DNA of 8,158 nucleotides from Thermoplasmata archaeon. Its GTDB lineage: Archaea; Thermoplasmatota; Thermoplasmata; Thermoplasmatales; Thermoplasmataceae. How positions within the stretch are numbered: position 1 is the first letter of the stretch; every line of letters starts with the position of its first letter. Location of the stretch: positions 1 to 8,158 of the forward strand of contig JAJZOT010000060.1 of assembly GCA_021847855.1 (NCBI GenBank), written 5' to 3'. This document shows positions 7,619 through 8,158 of this stretch, piece by piece. Under the pieces are notes generated by a model that searched no databases, was not told where the DNA came from, and was given only the letters and a program-made list of their open reading frames with translations. The position numbers and the translations under genes are program-made.

Positions 7619-7844
7619 ACAAGTCTTCCCGATTGAATTTCCATTTCTTCATCTCAATTCCACTTTCGAGGAGCATCAAATTTTCCCTTAGGGCATCGTT
7701 GCTGTCACTCTTTAGCCATTCTTCAAGGGCTTCATTCATTGCCTTTGCAAGGGAACCTTTCTTCTTTCCATATTTCAACCTCGCTTTTTCTTTGAATTCT
7801 TTTTCGATGACTTCATCAAGATTTATTGTAATAGTCTTCCCCAT
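7608..7844 (-). CDS. vapB: VapB-type ribbon-helix-helix antitoxin
   Basis: The protein (78 residues) starts with the strand KTITINLDE and continues with two helices, EKEFKEKARLKYG and KGSLAKAMNEALEEWL. This is the ribbon-helix-helix (CopG/MetJ-like) DNA-binding fold of many archaeal VapB antitoxins. The charged C-terminal tail, with aromatic residues (MKKWKFNREDLYER), is the likely toxin-binding segment. It is expected to neutralise the PIN toxin encoded right after it and to repress its own promoter as a dimer or as a toxin complex. The ATG at 7842-7844 is placed about 25 bases after a TATA box with no Shine-Dalgarno sequence, so the mRNA is probably leaderless, and this supports the start. 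The order antitoxin then toxin with an 11-base overlap is standard for vapBC. Confidence 0.9.
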   Translation of the reverse strand: MGKTITINLDEVIEKEFKEKARLKYGKKKGSLAKAMNEALEEWLKSDSNDALRENLMLLESGIEMKKWKFNREDLYER

Positions 7845-7858
7845 AACATAGTAATAAC

Positions 7859-7896
7859 TTTACATATTTTAAACATTTACATAAAACATATTTACA
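7859..7896. repeat. Three TTTACA repeats in the vapBC promoter, possible operators
   Basis: TTTACA occurs at 7859-7864, 7876-7881 and 7891-7896 on the plus strand (TGTAAA on the coding strand), at intervals of 17 and 15 bases. The copies flank the TATA box. ACATATTT also occurs twice (7862-7869 and 7886-7893). Ribbon-helix-helix antitoxins often bind such short repeats to repress their operon. That these are VapB operators is inference; AT-rich composition could produce some of the match. Confidence 0.4.
7865..7873 (-). promoter_or_regulatory. TATA box of the vapBC operon
   Basis: TTTAAAATA on the minus strand is centred 25 bases before the A of the vapB start codon. That is the distance expected between an archaeal TATA box and the transcription start of a leaderless mRNA. 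The surrounding 50 bases are very AT-rich. Confidence 0.6.
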
Positions 7897-7947
7897 CTTA
7901 CATCAGTCAGTTCAATATACCAGAGTTTTCTTCTTTGAAAATATTCG

Positions 7948-7960
7948 AGTGTGGGACACT
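7948..7960. repeat. Small palindrome AGTGT-GGG-ACACT at the DUF2080 gene end
   Basis: A perfect 5-base inverted repeat around a 3-base centre overlaps the TAG stop codon of the DUF2080 gene (7959-7961). It could be a weak hairpin at the gene end or part of a transposon end. It is short, and no second copy was found in the window. Confidence 0.3.
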
Positions 7961-8144
7961 ATTCTTGATCCTTCTCCCCCTCTGACTTCGTAATTATGAC
8001 GTAAACTCGCTTCCCCAGATATCTCCTTGGTACATCTGCCTTAGCAGATGTCCCCTGTTTTGTCACAGTCCTTTCCAGTATTCCCTCTATCTCATCATCT
8101 GATATGCTCAGCTTGTTGTCAAGGACAAAGACCTTCCTGCTCAC
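7959..8144 (-). CDS. DUF2080 transposase-associated protein
   Basis: This small protein (61 residues) has the pattern of the archaeal DUF2080 family, described as putative transposon-encoded proteins. An acidic N-terminal part (SISDDEIEGILER) is followed by TVTKQGTSAKADVPRRYLGK and then the strand RVYVIITK. The GTSAKADVP...YLGKRVYVI part resembles the swapped-hairpin (AbrB-like) pattern of strand, G-x-S/A, VP, then strand, so DNA binding is plausible but unproven. The start is the GTG at 8142-8144; an in-frame stop (TAA, 8151-8153) lies just upstream, so the gene is complete, and an ATG at 8148 is out of frame. No transposase lies downstream before vapB, so the partner is either beyond the right edge or lost. 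Confidence 0.8.
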   Translation of the reverse strand: MSRKVFVLDNKLSISDDEIEGILERTVTKQGTSAKADVPRRYLGKRVYVIITKSEGEKDQE

Positions 8145-8158
8145 ACATGGTTAATGCA

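Noticed and set aside
7522..7851. Plus-strand open frame of 109 codons across vapB and the vapC start
   Set aside because: Antisense to two overlapping genes with clear domains; its Ser/Phe-rich translation is a typical shadow.
1..8158. CRISPR array or tRNA gene
   Set aside because: No regularly spaced direct repeats of 24-37 bases and no tRNA cloverleaf signature were seen.

Overview
The window reads as an accessory stretch of an archaeal chromosome, most likely from a Thermoplasmatales-type (Thermoplasmata) archaeon. Arginine codons are almost all AGG/AGA, ATA isoleucine is common, and there are GTG starts. One promoter has a TATA box placed for a leaderless mRNA, and a DUF2080-type transposon protein, known mainly from archaea, lies at the right edge. 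The assignment rests on these traits only; no rRNA or taxonomic marker is present.

Left part (1-714): no intact gene. On the minus strand at about 263-615 is the decayed C-terminal end of an IS4/IS1634-type DDE transposase, with at least one frameshift. Centre-left (715-4629): a two-gene operon on the plus strand. It encodes a large SNF2-family helicase/translocase (1015 residues) and, directly after its stop codon and behind a near-perfect Shine-Dalgarno sequence, a SWIM zinc-finger protein (288 residues). The two very probably act together on nucleic acid. Centre (4630-5062): a degraded stretch ending in the C-terminal ~70 residues of an ISAzo13-family transposase.

Centre-right (5077-7098): a 673-residue protein that I cannot name. 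It carries a clear internal duplication (motif FHES at 144-147 and 468-471, offset 324 residues) and a third, weaker copy of the same strand-helix unit between them. The fold pattern recalls the N-terminal half of archaeal bacterio-opsin-activator (HTH_10) regulators, but I see no helix-turn-helix at the end. It is the least explained item in the window.

Right part (7184-8144, minus strand): a VapBC-type toxin-antitoxin pair. The ribbon-helix-helix antitoxin gene comes first and overlaps the PIN-domain toxin gene by 11 bases. Its promoter looks leaderless and holds three TTTACA repeats that could be antitoxin operators. Last is a small DUF2080 transposon-associated gene without its transposase. 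Overall, the conserved SNF2-SWIM operon and the unknown gene sit among transposon debris and a toxin-antitoxin module, which is typical of a rearranged, horizontally active region.
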